Origin: Lachnospiraceae bacterium
GTDB taxonomy: Bacteria > Bacillota > Clostridia > Lachnospirales > Lachnospiraceae
Assembly (NCBI GenBank): GCA_017623215.1
Contig: JAGAPO010000016.1
Span: forward strand, 1-48,723
Direction: 5' to 3'
Length of the DNA stretch: 48,723 bases
In this document: positions 27,745 through 36,811 of the stretch, piece by piece
Position numbering within the stretch: the first letter of the stretch is position 1
Layout of the letters: the number at the start of each line of letters is the position of its first letter
Position numbers and translations under genes: made by a program
Notes under the pieces: generated by a model
What the model saw: the letters and a program-made list of their open reading frames with translations, nothing else
Told to the model about the DNA's origin: nothing
The model's database searches: none

Positions 27745-28358
27745 CAAGAATTAAGCTCTGTGGTCTGACCAGAGAATGTGATATCGAAGCCGCGAACGAA
27801 TTAGCCCCGGATTATATCGGATTTGTATTTGCAAAAAAAAGCAGGCGCTGTCTTTCCCCCGAGCGCGCGGCAGAATTGATGCGGCTGCTCGACCCCTCGA
27901 TTACCGCTGTCGGCGTCTTCGTAAACGAAGCTCCGGAGACGGTTGCCGGACTTTTGAATCGCGGAATCATCAATATAGCCCAGCTTCACGGAGGCGAGGA
28001 CGAACGCTATATCAGACACCTGCGCAGCCTTACCGACAAACCGCTCATCCAGGCCTTCCGCATGGATACGGCGGACGATATCGCTCCTGCCGTAAGCAGC
28101 CCGGCCGATTATATCCTGCTTGATTCCGGAACCGGCGGAACGGGAACCCCATTTGACTGGAGACTGACAGAAAAGATTGCAAGACCCTATTTTCTCGCGG
28201 GCGGCCTGGATGCCGGAAATGTAGGAGCTGCTGTCTCATTCCTTCGGCCTTATGCTGTGGACGTAAGCTCCGGTATTGAGACGGACGGCTTAAAAGACAA
28301 GCTGAAAATGACAGAATTTGTGCGCGCGGTTCGCGGCGCGGCAGGAAGAATCGAATAG
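27741..28358 (+). CDS. trpF: Phosphoribosylanthranilate isomerase
   Basis: Amadori rearrangement of phosphoribosylanthranilate to CdRP. It is a 205-residue barrel. The catalytic base Cys is in KLCGLT at residue 7, the general acid Asp is in [12 protein letters not shown], and [11 protein letters not shown] and VDVSSGIE form the phosphate site. Its start overlaps trpC. It ends at TAG, which shows that TAG is used as a normal stop in this genome. Confidence 0.96.
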   Translation: MTRIKLCGLTRECDIEAANELAPDYIGFVFAKKSRRCLSPERAAELMRLLDPSITAVGVFVNEAPETVAGLLNRGIINIAQLHGGEDERYIRHLRSLTDKPLIQAFRMDTADDIAPAVSSPADYILLDSGTGGTGTPFDWRLTEKIARPYFLAGGLDAGNVGAAVSFLRPYAVDVSSGIETDGLKDKLKMTEFVRAVRGAAGRIE

Positions 28359-28413
28359 TCCTCAAGAAAAGCAGGATACTTATCATGAACCTTACAGGAA
28401 AGGAAGAACGATT

Positions 28414-29604
28414 ATGACGAATCCAAACGGAAGATTTGGCATTCATGGCGGCCAGTACATCCCGGAGACGCTGATGAATGCGGTAATAGAACTGGAGAAC
28501 GCTTATAATTACTATAAGAACGATCCGGATTTCAACAAAGAGCTGACTGCACTTTTTAACGAATATGCCGGACGACCGTCCCGGCTTTACTATGCCGGAA
28601 AGATGACCAGGGATCTCGGCGGCGCAAAAATCTATCTGAAGCGGGAGGATCTGAATCACACCGGCGCTCACAAGATCAACAATGTGCTGGGTCAGGCGCT
28701 GCTTGCCAAAAAAATGGGAAAGACAAGGCTGATTGCGGAGACCGGTGCCGGTCAGCACGGTGTTGCAACTGCAACCGCCGCCGCGCTGATGGGAATGGAA
28801 TGCGTGGTATATATGGGCGAGGAGGACACGATTCGTCAGGCGCTCAACGTTTACCGGATGCGGCTGCTCGGCGCTGAGGTTATCCCTGTCAAGTCCGGAA
28901 CCGCGACGCTCAAGGACGCGGTTTCGGAAGCGATGCGGGAATGGACCAACCGTATCGCGGATACTCATTACTGCCTTGGTTCGGTTATGGGGCCGCACCC
29001 GTTCCCGACTATCGTGCGCGATTTTCAGGCAGTTATCTCGAAGGAAATCAAGGAACAGCTCTACGAAAAGGAAGGGCGGCTTCCCGACGCCGTCATCGCC
29101 TGTGTGGGCGGCGGCTCCAATGCAATCGGAAGCTTCTACCATTTTATTCAAGACGAAAGCGTCCGCCTGATTGGCTGCGAAGCGGCAGGAAGAGGCATCG
29201 ATACCTTTGAGACGGCGGCAACGGTAAATACCGGAAGGGTCGGTATCTTCCACGGAATGAAGTCCTATTTCTGTCAGGATGAGTATGGGCAGATTGCACC
29301 CGTCTACTCCATTTCCGCCGGACTCGACTACCCCGGCGTCGGACCGGAGCACGCGTATCTTCACGACATCGGCCGTGCGGAATATGTTCCGGTTACCGAT
29401 GACGAGGCGGTATGCGCGTTTGAATATCTGGCAAAGACGGAAGGAATTATTCCGGCCATCGAATCGGCCCACGCCGTGGCTCACGCCATCAAGCTCGCAC
29501 CGACCATGAACCGGGATCAGATCCTGGTCATCACCATATCCGGCAGAGGCGACAAGGACTGCGCCGCCATTGCCCGTTACAGAGGGGAGGATATCCATGA
29601 GTAA
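28414..29604 (+). CDS. trpB: Tryptophan synthase beta subunit
   Basis: PLP enzyme condensing indole with serine. It has 396 residues, TrpB1 type. The PLP lysine is K87 in HTGAHKINN, and E109-type catalysis is in [13 protein letters not shown]. The phosphate-binding GGGSNAIG and DYPGVGPEH are intact. The start is the ATG at 28414 behind AGGAAAGGAAG, 55 bases after trpF, the largest gap in the operon. It overlaps trpA by eight bases. Confidence 0.97.
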   Translation: MTNPNGRFGIHGGQYIPETLMNAVIELENAYNYYKNDPDFNKELTALFNEYAGRPSRLYYAGKMTRDLGGAKIYLKREDLNHTGAHKINNVLGQALLAKKMGKTRLIAETGAGQHGVATATAAALMGMECVVYMGEEDTIRQALNVYRMRLLGAEVIPVKSGTATLKDAVSEAMREWTNRIADTHYCLGSVMGPHPFPTIVRDFQAVISKEIKEQLYEKEGRLPDAVIACVGGGSNAIGSFYHFIQDESVRLIGCEAAGRGIDTFETAATVNTGRVGIFHGMKSYFCQDEYGQIAPVYSISAGLDYPGVGPEHAYLHDIGRAEYVPVTDDEAVCAFEYLAKTEGIIPAIESAHAVAHAIKLAPTMNRDQILVITISGRGDKDCAAIARYRGEDIHE

Positions 29605-30367
29605 GATTTCATCCGCATTTGAACACGGAAAAGCATTCATCGCCTTTATTACCTGCGGCGATCCGGACCTTAAAACCACCGCAGCGGCTGTCCGCGCGGC
29701 AGCTGCGAACGGAGCGGACCTGATTGAGCTCGGCATTCCATTTTCGGATCCCACGGCCGAGGGACCCGTGATCCAGGCCGCCAATCTGCGTGCCTTAAAC
29801 GGCGGCATTACCACGGATCAGATATTTGACTTTGTAAAAGAGCTGCGCCGCGACGTTACGATCCCGATGGTCTTCATGACCTACGCGAATGTGGTTTTCT
29901 CTTACGGCGCGGAGCGCTTTATCCGCACCTGCCGGGAGATCGAAATCGACGGACTGATTCTGCCGGATCTCCCGTATGAGGAGAAGGAGGAGTTTCTTCC
30001 AATCTGCCATCAGTACGGCGTTGACCTGATCTCCCTGATTGCTCCCACATCCGAGGGCCGGATCGCTATGATCGCAAAGGAAGCGGAAGGATTTCTCTAT
30101 CTTGTGTCCAGCCTCGGCGTAACCGGAACAAGAAATGAGATTACAACCGATCTTTCCTCCATTGTTAAGGCCGTCCGTGAGAACACCTCCATTCCCTGCG
30201 CCATCGGCTTTGGTATCTCCACACCGGACCAGGCAAAGAAGATGGCGGCTCTCTCCGACGGCGCAATTGTCGGCTCGGCAATTGTGAAGCTCCTTGAAAA
30301 ATACGGGCAAGAGGCGCCAACGTATATCGGAGAGTATGTAAAATCGATGAAGGATGCTTTAAGATGA
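29597..30367 (+). CDS. trpA: Tryptophan synthase alpha subunit
   Basis: Cleaves indole-3-glycerol phosphate to indole, which is channelled to TrpB. It is a 256-residue barrel. The catalytic Glu is E44 in [10 protein letters not shown]. The second acid, Asp60 in the Salmonella enzyme, is Glu here (TAEGPVIQ, E55), a change I believe is common in Firmicute TrpA. The start is the ATG at 29597 behind GGGGAGG, inside the end of trpB. It is the last gene of the operon. Confidence 0.96.
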   Translation: MSKISSAFEHGKAFIAFITCGDPDLKTTAAAVRAAAANGADLIELGIPFSDPTAEGPVIQAANLRALNGGITTDQIFDFVKELRRDVTIPMVFMTYANVVFSYGAERFIRTCREIEIDGLILPDLPYEEKEEFLPICHQYGVDLISLIAPTSEGRIAMIAKEAEGFLYLVSSLGVTGTRNEITTDLSSIVKAVRENTSIPCAIGFGISTPDQAKKMAALSDGAIVGSAIVKLLEKYGQEAPTYIGEYVKSMKDALR

Positions 30368-30389
30368 GGAAAAAGCCCTGCAGCACTAT

Positions 30390-30417
30390 TTGCACATCGC
30401 ATGGGCTCTGATATAAT
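30390..30417 (+). promoter_or_regulatory. Promoter-like element with no gene behind it
   Basis: TTGCAC, 16-base spacer and perfect TATAAT just after trpA, pointing to a hairpin and then to a convergent gene. No reading frame follows. Confidence 0.35.
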
Positions 30418-30442
30418 AGACAGGCAACATATTAAGACCGGG

Positions 30443-30480
30443 AGTCAGGGCATGGCGGCAGCTGCTGCCATGCCCTGACT
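30443..30480. terminator. Strong hairpin between trpA and the MATE gene
   Basis: AGTCAGGGCATGGC pairs perfectly with GCCATGCCCTGACT around GGCAGCTGCT. It lacks a T-run on either side, so termination is likely but not certain. Confidence 0.6.
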
Positions 30481-30497
30481 GGTATGAGGGTACCTGA

Positions 30498-31871
30498 TTA
30501 ATCTGCGCAGTCCATTCCTTTCGCTTTCCGCGCCAGCACCTTTTTAATCGTCGTCAGATAGATGATCGAAGAGCACACCCCCGCGATTCCGTCCGAAAGC
30601 GGTTCCGTCCAGAACACCGCCCTTGCTCCGAAGAACGCCGGCAGAGCAAATGCAAACACGAAGAACAGCCCCTTTCGAAAGAAGGACAGCGAAATCGAGA
30701 TTTTCACCATTCCCATCCCCGTAAATCCGTCCACAATCGTGTACTGGAACGCCAGCGGAATAATCATCAGCGTAAATACCCGGATGGCCCAGACGCACAG
30801 CTCCATATTCTCTGTATTGTCCGAGAACAGCCGGACAAAATACTGCGGAAGGCAGCGGGCCAGAACGAACATAATCGCAGTAAAGGCAGCAGAAAGCGCC
30901 AGTATGTATTTCTGCGCAAGCAGAATCCGCTCGGGACGTCCCGCTCCGTAATTAAAGCCAAGAATCGCCTGGGTTCCTCCCGTAATTCCTCCGAGCGGCA
31001 TTGTGACAATCAGCATAAAGCTCTGCACAATGGTCGCACAGGTCACGAGCATATCGCCCTCCTTTGGGCCGCCGTATTTCTGCAGCAGCGCGTTAATCGT
31101 TATGATCAGGATATTGTCAAATGCAATAATCAGAAACGGCGCAAAGCCCACCGAAAGAATCCTCTTCATCACGGCAATGCTGTAATTGCCGAATGTTATC
31201 CGAATCGGCGGTCTGTCGCTGAACAAAAATCCCAGCACAAATGTACAGGAAAGCACCTGTGACAGCACTGTCGCGAGTGCCGCCCCGCGCACGCCCATGT
31301 TCAGCCCGAAGATAAATATCGGATCCAGGATCAGATTGGCAATCGCTCCGATCAGAACCGAGAACATTCCAACCCTTGCAAAGCCCTGGCTGATAATAAA
31401 CTGATTCATTCCCGTTGCCATCAGCGCAAATACGGTTCCGCACACATAGATTGTCATGTATTCTTCTCCGTACGGAAGGATCGTCTCGCTCGCTCCGAAC
31501 CACAGCAGAAGCGGCCGCCTTAACACAAGCGCAGCACCGGTCAGCACCACGGATATCACAAGCAGCATCAGAAAGCTGTTCGCCAGAATCCGCTTTGCCT
31601 TTTCCTTATCGCCCTCCCCCATCCGGATGCTGAGCAGCGGGGAACCGCCGATTCCAATCAGACTCGCAAATGCCGATATCAGCGTAACAATCGGCCCAGC
31701 AACTCCGACACCCGCGAGGGCGATATCTCCAACCTCCGGAATATTTCCAATGAACATTCGATCTACAATACTATATAGAACACTGACAAACTGCGCCAGC
31801 ATCGACGGGATCGCAAGGCGTACGACCAGCCTTCCGACCGGATCCGTTCCAAGATTATTCTCTGTCTTCAC
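30498..31871 (-). CDS. MATE family efflux transporter
   Basis: A 457-residue polytopic membrane protein with about 12 helices in two related halves, of the MOP superfamily MATE group (MepA/NorM-like). The N-terminus shows DPVGRLVVRLAIPSMLAQFV and YSIVDRMFIGN, and the second half shows GFNYGAGRPERI, the usual repeats of the family. It is likely a cation-coupled drug or metabolite exporter with unknown substrate. The start is GTG (31869-31871) after AGGGAGG; the frame could extend 26 residues upstream without a ribosome binding site. It is monocistronic with a perfect promoter. Confidence 0.93.
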   Translation of the reverse strand: MKTENNLGTDPVGRLVVRLAIPSMLAQFVSVLYSIVDRMFIGNIPEVGDIALAGVGVAGPIVTLISAFASLIGIGGSPLLSIRMGEGDKEKAKRILANSFLMLLVISVVLTGAALVLRRPLLLWFGASETILPYGEEYMTIYVCGTVFALMATGMNQFIISQGFARVGMFSVLIGAIANLILDPIFIFGLNMGVRGAALATVLSQVLSCTFVLGFLFSDRPPIRITFGNYSIAVMKRILSVGFAPFLIIAFDNILIITINALLQKYGGPKEGDMLVTCATIVQSFMLIVTMPLGGITGGTQAILGFNYGAGRPERILLAQKYILALSAAFTAIMFVLARCLPQYFVRLFSDNTENMELCVWAIRVFTLMIIPLAFQYTIVDGFTGMGMVKISISLSFFRKGLFFVFAFALPAFFGARAVFWTEPLSDGIAGVCSSIIYLTTIKKVLARKAKGMDCAD

Positions 31872-31954
31872 AATCGTTCCTCCCTTTTCGAACGGCCGAC
31901 CTTCCCGCCTGCCGCTCTTTCCTCCGCCCGGGTTCCAAAATGCGGGCATAGATC

Positions 31955-31983
31955 ATTATAGTCTCCCTCCCCTTGCTTGTCAA
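31955..31983 (-). promoter_or_regulatory. Consensus promoter of the MATE gene
   Basis: Minus-strand TTGACA (31978-31983) and TATAAT (31955-31960), 17 bases apart, both perfect. The leader is about 80 bases. Confidence 0.85.
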
Positions 31984-32021
31984 ACCTCCTCCTCTCTGCC
32001 GCACAACTTTTCTCTTCCCCA

Positions 32022-32049
32022 TTGACAAAATCCTAAAATATCGGATAAT
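32022..32049 (+). promoter_or_regulatory. Promoter of the SPL-like operon
   Basis: TTGACA (32022-32027) and GATAAT (32044-32049) with a 16-base spacer, divergent from the MATE promoter. Confidence 0.65.
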
Positions 32050-32094
32050 AAAAGCATAACAAAGCGGCATATGCCGCCGGAGAGGAGTTCCCAC

Positions 32095-32955
32095 ATGCTG
32101 TTATTTGCAACGGCCCTGTACTGTGAAGCGGCCCCCATCATTGAACATCTTCACTTGAAAAAGGATATATCCTCCCGCGCGTTCGATCTGTTTGCCGGGG
32201 AAGGTGCGGCTCTTGTCATTACCGGAACCGGGTGTGCCGACGCTGCAGCGGGAGCTTCCTATTTGCTTGCCAATCATCCGCCTGAGGAGAATACGCTGTT
32301 TATCAATTTCGGAACCTGCGGGTGCCAGGACTTACAGATTCCTCCCGGAAGCACGTTTCTTTTGAATCGAATTCGGGATGAGGCGACAGGACGGGTGTAT
32401 TATCCGGATCTGCTGTTCGCGGCTCCGTTTCATACCGCCGGAATTACGACGCTTTCCAGGGTAATGACCTCTGCCCGTAACTCTGCCGCAGATCACGGCT
32501 GCTCCAATCGTTTGGTTGACCAGGAAAGCTCTGCGCTCTATCAGGCCACAAGGCATTATCTAAAGCAGCACCAGATTCTGTTCTGCAAGGTTGTCTCCGA
32601 TCACGGCGCTGCGGAACGAATCACCCCCGATTCCATTGCCGAACTGCTAAAGGAACCGGCCCGTCAGCTGCTCTCCTGGCTTGCTCCGATCGAAGCGGCC
32701 CTGATACAGCCCTCCGATCCGTTCACTCCGGAGGAGCGAACCGCACTCTGTACCGCCTCGGAGGCGCTTCACCTGACCGAGGCAATGAAAGCGGAATTCC
32801 TTCGGCTTGCCGCCTATGCGGCCCTGACCGGCAAACACGTATCCGAGCTGACCGCACCTTTCCTCGCCGCGGATTTTACCTGTAAGAATAAGAAAGAAGG
32901 GAAACAATATCTTGACGCACTCAAATTCGCCCTCTCAGGCGCAGACAATCTATAA
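32095..32955 (+). CDS. Nucleoside phosphorylase / MTAN-like protein
   Basis: A 286-residue protein whose first ~185 residues follow the PNP/UDP phosphorylase fold. Its FATALYCEAAPI start, INFGTCG core, LVDQESSALYQA (substrate Glu) and KVVSDHG (catalytic Asp region) match the 5'-methylthioadenosine/S-adenosylhomocysteine nucleosidase pattern. A helical C-terminal extension of about 100 residues is not part of that fold. The start is the ATG at 32095 behind GAGAGGAG. Its 3' end overlaps the radical SAM gene by 44 bases. It may act on a nucleoside product linked to that enzyme (inference). Confidence 0.75.
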   Translation: MLLFATALYCEAAPIIEHLHLKKDISSRAFDLFAGEGAALVITGTGCADAAAGASYLLANHPPEENTLFINFGTCGCQDLQIPPGSTFLLNRIRDEATGRVYYPDLLFAAPFHTAGITTLSRVMTSARNSAADHGCSNRLVDQESSALYQATRHYLKQHQILFCKVVSDHGAAERITPDSIAELLKEPARQLLSWLAPIEAALIQPSDPFTPEERTALCTASEALHLTEAMKAEFLRLAAYAALTGKHVSELTAPFLAADFTCKNKKEGKQYLDALKFALSGADNL

Positions 32956-33949
32956 TCCGCCCTTCTCCCGCATATACGTGGAACGGGAAGCGGCCGAATA
33001 TCCGCTTGCAAAACAGATTCTGGCCCGTTTCCCGGGAGCGGATGTTGTAGAAATTGAACATTACAAGGATGTCTTTAACCGAAGCCATCAAAGCTTCTAT
33101 CACCAGAAGCAGGCACAGGCTCTGATTCTGGCCGTGAAGAAGGGAACGCTTATCTACCCCGGTGCTCCGGTCTGTCAGAACTTCGGCAACCGGCATTTTT
33201 ATTATACCTCTAATATTATGAATTGCATCTACGACTGCGAATACTGCTACCTGCAGGGTATGTATCCGTCCGGGAATCTGGTAGTATTCCTGAACCAGGA
33301 GGACATTTTCTCGCAGGCGGAGCTGCTTTTGAAAGAACATCCGGTGTATCTGTGTGTCTCGTATGATACCGATTTGCTGGCGTTAGAAGGAGTTACCGGA
33401 TTTACAAGGAACTGGATTGCCTTTGCGGAATCCCACCCGGATCTGACGATTGAGATCCGCACCAAAAGTGCCGGATTCGCGGCAATCTCCGATATGACGC
33501 CGTCCAAACGCGCGATTTTGGCCTGGACCATTTCTCCGGATGCGGCGGCTCTACTTTGTGAGCATCGCGCTCCATCCGTTGGTGTAAGACTTCAATCCGC
33601 CAAAGCTGCGCTTGATATGGGATGGCCGGTCAGACTCTGTTTTGACCCGCTCTTGATGCTGCCGGACGCCGCAAAGCTATACCGTGAATTCGTGGAAGAA
33701 GTCTTTCGGCTTCTTCCCGCCGAACGGATTCTGGATGTCAGCGTCGGCCCGTTCCGCATCTCCGCCGAATATTTGAAGCAGATTCGCAAGAGCCGCCCGG
33801 CTTCCGCGCTTTTAAGCTACCCATTCGAGATACATGGCGGCGTTGCCTCCTATAACCGAGAGGCCTGCGCCGCACTGATGAATTACGTCTACGGACTGCT
33901 TACAGAACATGTGAAACCGGAACAAATCTTCCGATATGAGGAAGAATAA
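32912..33949 (+). CDS. Spore-photoproduct-lyase-like radical SAM protein
   Basis: A 345-residue radical SAM protein of the SplB family. The cluster-binding CxxxCxxC is C105, C109 and C112 (NCIYDCEYCYLQ). The family N-terminus (YVEREAAEYPLAKQIL) and the PVCQNFGNRHFYYTSN segment are present. C148 (YLCVSYDTD) lies where the lyase hydrogen-donor Cys is expected. The true enzyme reverses the UV thymine adduct in germinating spores. The start is TTG (32912) with a distant AAGAAGGG; no better start is seen, so the 44-base overlap with the preceding gene is probably real. Confidence 0.85.
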   Translation: MTHSNSPSQAQTIYNPPFSRIYVEREAAEYPLAKQILARFPGADVVEIEHYKDVFNRSHQSFYHQKQAQALILAVKKGTLIYPGAPVCQNFGNRHFYYTSNIMNCIYDCEYCYLQGMYPSGNLVVFLNQEDIFSQAELLLKEHPVYLCVSYDTDLLALEGVTGFTRNWIAFAESHPDLTIEIRTKSAGFAAISDMTPSKRAILAWTISPDAAALLCEHRAPSVGVRLQSAKAALDMGWPVRLCFDPLLMLPDAAKLYREFVEEVFRLLPAERILDVSVGPFRISAEYLKQIRKSRPASALLSYPFEIHGGVASYNREACAALMNYVYGLLTEHVKPEQIFRYEEE

Positions 33950-34014
33950 CCAATACCTCCTGCACCGAACCTGTCATGCGGGCGGGAGGAATCTCTAACA
34001 GAACGGAGGAGCCT

Positions 34015-34806
34015 ATGACTGAAAATCCCCAACGACCTGCCGCCCTGATCACCGGCGCGAGCTCCGGTATCGGACGTGCCATTGTCAACGTACTGCTCGA
34101 CCTCGGTTATGAAGTAATCGGAATCGGAAGACACTTTCAAGACGCAAACGATCCCGCCGCATTTCATTCGATCCAACATGTCGGGACGCCTTTGCGTGAA
34201 GGCAGCGTACCTTTTCACCCCATCTGCCAGGATTTAACCAGAACCGGCGAGCTGACAGAGCTCATCCGCCGACTGAAAAAAGAATACACCTTTTCCGTGC
34301 TGGTCAACAATGCCGGAGTCGGCTACTTTGGCCCGCACGAGGAACAAAGTCCGGCCAAGATCCATGAGATGACCGCCGTGAATCTGGAGGTTCCGCTCCT
34401 GCTTGCGAACCTTCTGCTGCGTGACTTAAAGCAGACCTCCGGAGCGGTTATTAATATCTCCTCCGTGACCGCGTTAAAAAGCAGCCCGCACGGCTGTGCC
34501 TACGGAGCGACAAAAGCAGCTCTGACCGCGTTTACCGAGAGCCTGTTTGACGAGGTGCGCAAATACGGCGTCCGCGTCTCGGTCATTCACCCAGACATGA
34601 CACAGTCGAATTTCTACCGAAACGCCGACTTTACTACCGATATAGCAGAGGATGCCTATCTGACCGCTGAGACCGTGGCAGACGCGGTTCGTTATCTCCT
34701 CACCGCGCCTTCCGGGTGCGTTCCCACCAGTATGACGCTGCAGCCGCAGAAGCATCGGATTCGCAGGAAATCCGCACAACCCTCCTGTGCCTCGCGTGAG
34801 ATCTGA
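34015..34806 (+). CDS. Short-chain dehydrogenase/reductase
   Basis: A 263-residue classical SDR. The cofactor motif TGASSGIGRA is at about 15-24, NNAGVGYFG follows, and the catalytic Ser-Tyr-Lys is in NISSVTALKSSPHGCAYGATKAA. A short basic C-terminal tail follows the fold. NADP preference is suggested by GIGRHF, but the substrate is unknown. The start is the ATG at 34015 behind GGAGG; an upstream ATG would add 13 residues with no site. It follows the SPL-like gene by 65 bases. Confidence 0.9.
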   Translation: MTENPQRPAALITGASSGIGRAIVNVLLDLGYEVIGIGRHFQDANDPAAFHSIQHVGTPLREGSVPFHPICQDLTRTGELTELIRRLKKEYTFSVLVNNAGVGYFGPHEEQSPAKIHEMTAVNLEVPLLLANLLLRDLKQTSGAVINISSVTALKSSPHGCAYGATKAALTAFTESLFDEVRKYGVRVSVIHPDMTQSNFYRNADFTTDIAEDAYLTAETVADAVRYLLTAPSGCVPTSMTLQPQKHRIRRKSAQPSCASREI

Positions 34807-34857
34807 TATAAGATCTGATACAATACGTATATAACTAATTGAAGCTCTGAGACGGAA

Positions 34858-34882
34858 TATGGCGGCTTTGACAGCCGCCATA
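34858..34882. terminator. Hairpin between SDR and histidine kinase genes
   Basis: TATGGCGGCT / AGCCGCCATA form a perfect ten-base stem around TTGAC between convergent genes. There is no T-run. Confidence 0.55.
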
Positions 34883-34887
34883 CAGCA

Positions 34888-36669
34888 CTATATCATCGGA
34901 AACGTAATTTCAACCGCCATTCCTTCCAGCCCTTCTCCCCTCCGCCCAATCTTAAGTCCATACTCCATCCCGTAGATCAGCTTAATCCGCTCGTTAATAT
35001 TCCTCAGTCCAACCCCGGAATTCGCCTTCTCAATACCGTTCCGCTTTGCCATTTCCAGATTCGTTGCCGTAATCTCCGAAGCAGACATCTCCACCCCATC
35101 ATTCTCCACCCGGATGCACATCTTATCTCCCCGTCTCTCCGCACGAATCCAGATGGTTCCATAATACCGCTTCGACCTCAGCCCGTGCCGGATTGCGTTC
35201 TCGATCAGAGGCTGGATGCAGAACTTAATCACCTTACACTCATGAAGCTCCGGATCAATCGACCATTCAAATTGAACCCTTCCGTCATAACGGAGATCCA
35301 GAATCTCAATATACAGCTGAAGGAAATTAATCTCCTCCTTTAGAGATACTAACATATTTTCATCATCCAGCGCCTCCCGATACAATTCCGACACCTTGGT
35401 AATCAGCTTGCTGGTACGATTCCCGGACCCCATATCTTCCACCGACATCCATTTAATCATCTCCAGCGTATTGTATAGAAAATGAGGGTCTACCTGAAAT
35501 TGAAGCGCCCGCGACTGCGCCAGCTTCAGTGACTTGACACGCTCCTCCAGTTCATCCTGCATTTTCTCCTTTTTATCAATGGTATTCAGAATATTGCTGG
35601 TAATATATAACAGCTCGTTGGCATTTTTGCTCTCTTCCTTATTAGTCAGATATTCATGTGGCTGTTCAATTACTTTTATAATCTTTTTTACCGGACGATA
35701 TGTAATAAATGTAATCAAATAGGCCGCAAGCAGACTTGGAAAAAGTCCGGTCACCAACGAACTTGTCAGGAAACGCCGCAATTTTGCCAATTCCTCGGTG
35801 TACAGCGGCATCGCCGTAATCAGCGCATAGTTCCAGCTCCCATGCGCCGACTCCACTACCGATACCACGTTGCTTGTTCCGCCCGACATCATATCACTCT
35901 TCGCCGGAGCTACCTTCTCAATCGCTTTCTGATAACGCAGCTTCTCCGCCTCCGAAAAGGAATCCTCATTATTCCAGTACATAATCTGCCCGCCATTATC
36001 CAGAATGAAGAAGTTGCGCTCCTCCGACACCGTCTCATTTTCCAGGCGCTTTCCAAGCACTTTCACATCGATCTCAACAGCAAGAAGACCGGCAGGAATC
36101 TCTTCCTCCCGGTACAGCGGCGTACAGAACAGGATATCTCCGTCTTCTTCCGCCAGCGTATACGGCTGTTTCATCGGAAATGCCCAATAGATATCGTACC
36201 ATTTATCAATCGGCTCGAGTTCTTTCACTGTTGCCGTCCCTTCCATATCGATCACCAGCTGATTCAGGGAGGAATATACAAAAATGGATTTCACATACGG
36301 ATAATTCTGCAGATAATCCTTAATCTTAAGCCCCAGTTTCTTTGTATTCTCCTCATATTCGGCCGTCCCGCTCCGCTTTTCATACACTCCCCTACACTCC
36401 GTTCGTTTCGGCAGATCCACCAGGATCTTCTGAACGTCCGACACCATATTATCCATTACAACAGAGCTCTTCTGAAGAAGATCCATATTATTCTCTTCAA
36501 TTCGCTGATTCATCTCCTGCCCATAATTCCTATAGTTGTTGTACATATTGAGCAGCAGCGGCAATGCTGCAAAGATAACAACACACAGAAAATTTTGAAC
36601 CAACAGACTGTTGAACTTGTAATTCTTAATATAAGACCAGATATTTTTTCTGTTTGCTTTTTGCTTCAC
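34888..36669 (-). CDS. Sensor histidine kinase, YesM-like
   Basis: A 593-residue membrane sensor. Helices at about 22-42 and 300-325 flank an extracellular Cache-type domain. A HAMP-like region (about 325-375) leads to the His_kinase (LytS/YesM type) and HATPase domains. The phosphorylated His is in DPHFLYNTLEM (near residue 396); the family usually has Asn before the Pro, here Asp. SGVGLRNINERIKLIYG is the ATP lid. The start is GTG (36667-36669) after GAGGGTGG; a TTG one codon earlier is equally possible. It follows its response regulator gene. Confidence 0.92.
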   Translation of the reverse strand: MKQKANRKNIWSYIKNYKFNSLLVQNFLCVVIFAALPLLLNMYNNYRNYGQEMNQRIEENNMDLLQKSSVVMDNMVSDVQKILVDLPKRTECRGVYEKRSGTAEYEENTKKLGLKIKDYLQNYPYVKSIFVYSSLNQLVIDMEGTATVKELEPIDKWYDIYWAFPMKQPYTLAEEDGDILFCTPLYREEEIPAGLLAVEIDVKVLGKRLENETVSEERNFFILDNGGQIMYWNNEDSFSEAEKLRYQKAIEKVAPAKSDMMSGGTSNVVSVVESAHGSWNYALITAMPLYTEELAKLRRFLTSSLVTGLFPSLLAAYLITFITYRPVKKIIKVIEQPHEYLTNKEESKNANELLYITSNILNTIDKKEKMQDELEERVKSLKLAQSRALQFQVDPHFLYNTLEMIKWMSVEDMGSGNRTSKLITKVSELYREALDDENMLVSLKEEINFLQLYIEILDLRYDGRVQFEWSIDPELHECKVIKFCIQPLIENAIRHGLRSKRYYGTIWIRAERRGDKMCIRVENDGVEMSASEITATNLEMAKRNGIEKANSGVGLRNINERIKLIYGMEYGLKIGRRGEGLEGMAVEITFPMI

Positions 36670-36811
36670 CAAACTTCCACCCTCTTTATCTGACCGGTAA
36701 CTCTTGACGGCATGTACTCCATTTTCCCGCCCCGGACCGCCTCTTTCTCCTGCCTATGCCGGCACCTCTCCGGCAGCGCACCCTACGTCTGCAGATACCT
36801 GTTTTTGTAAC

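Noticed and set aside
28045..29814. Long minus-strand frame (589 residues) opposite trpF, trpB and trpA
   Set aside because: It lies antisense to conserved trp genes and shows no family resemblance or membrane/domain pattern of its own; it is a codon-usage shadow.
35656..36693. Plus-strand frame opposite the histidine kinase
   Set aside because: Antisense to a clearly recognisable kinase; rich in His, Arg and Ile with no domain.
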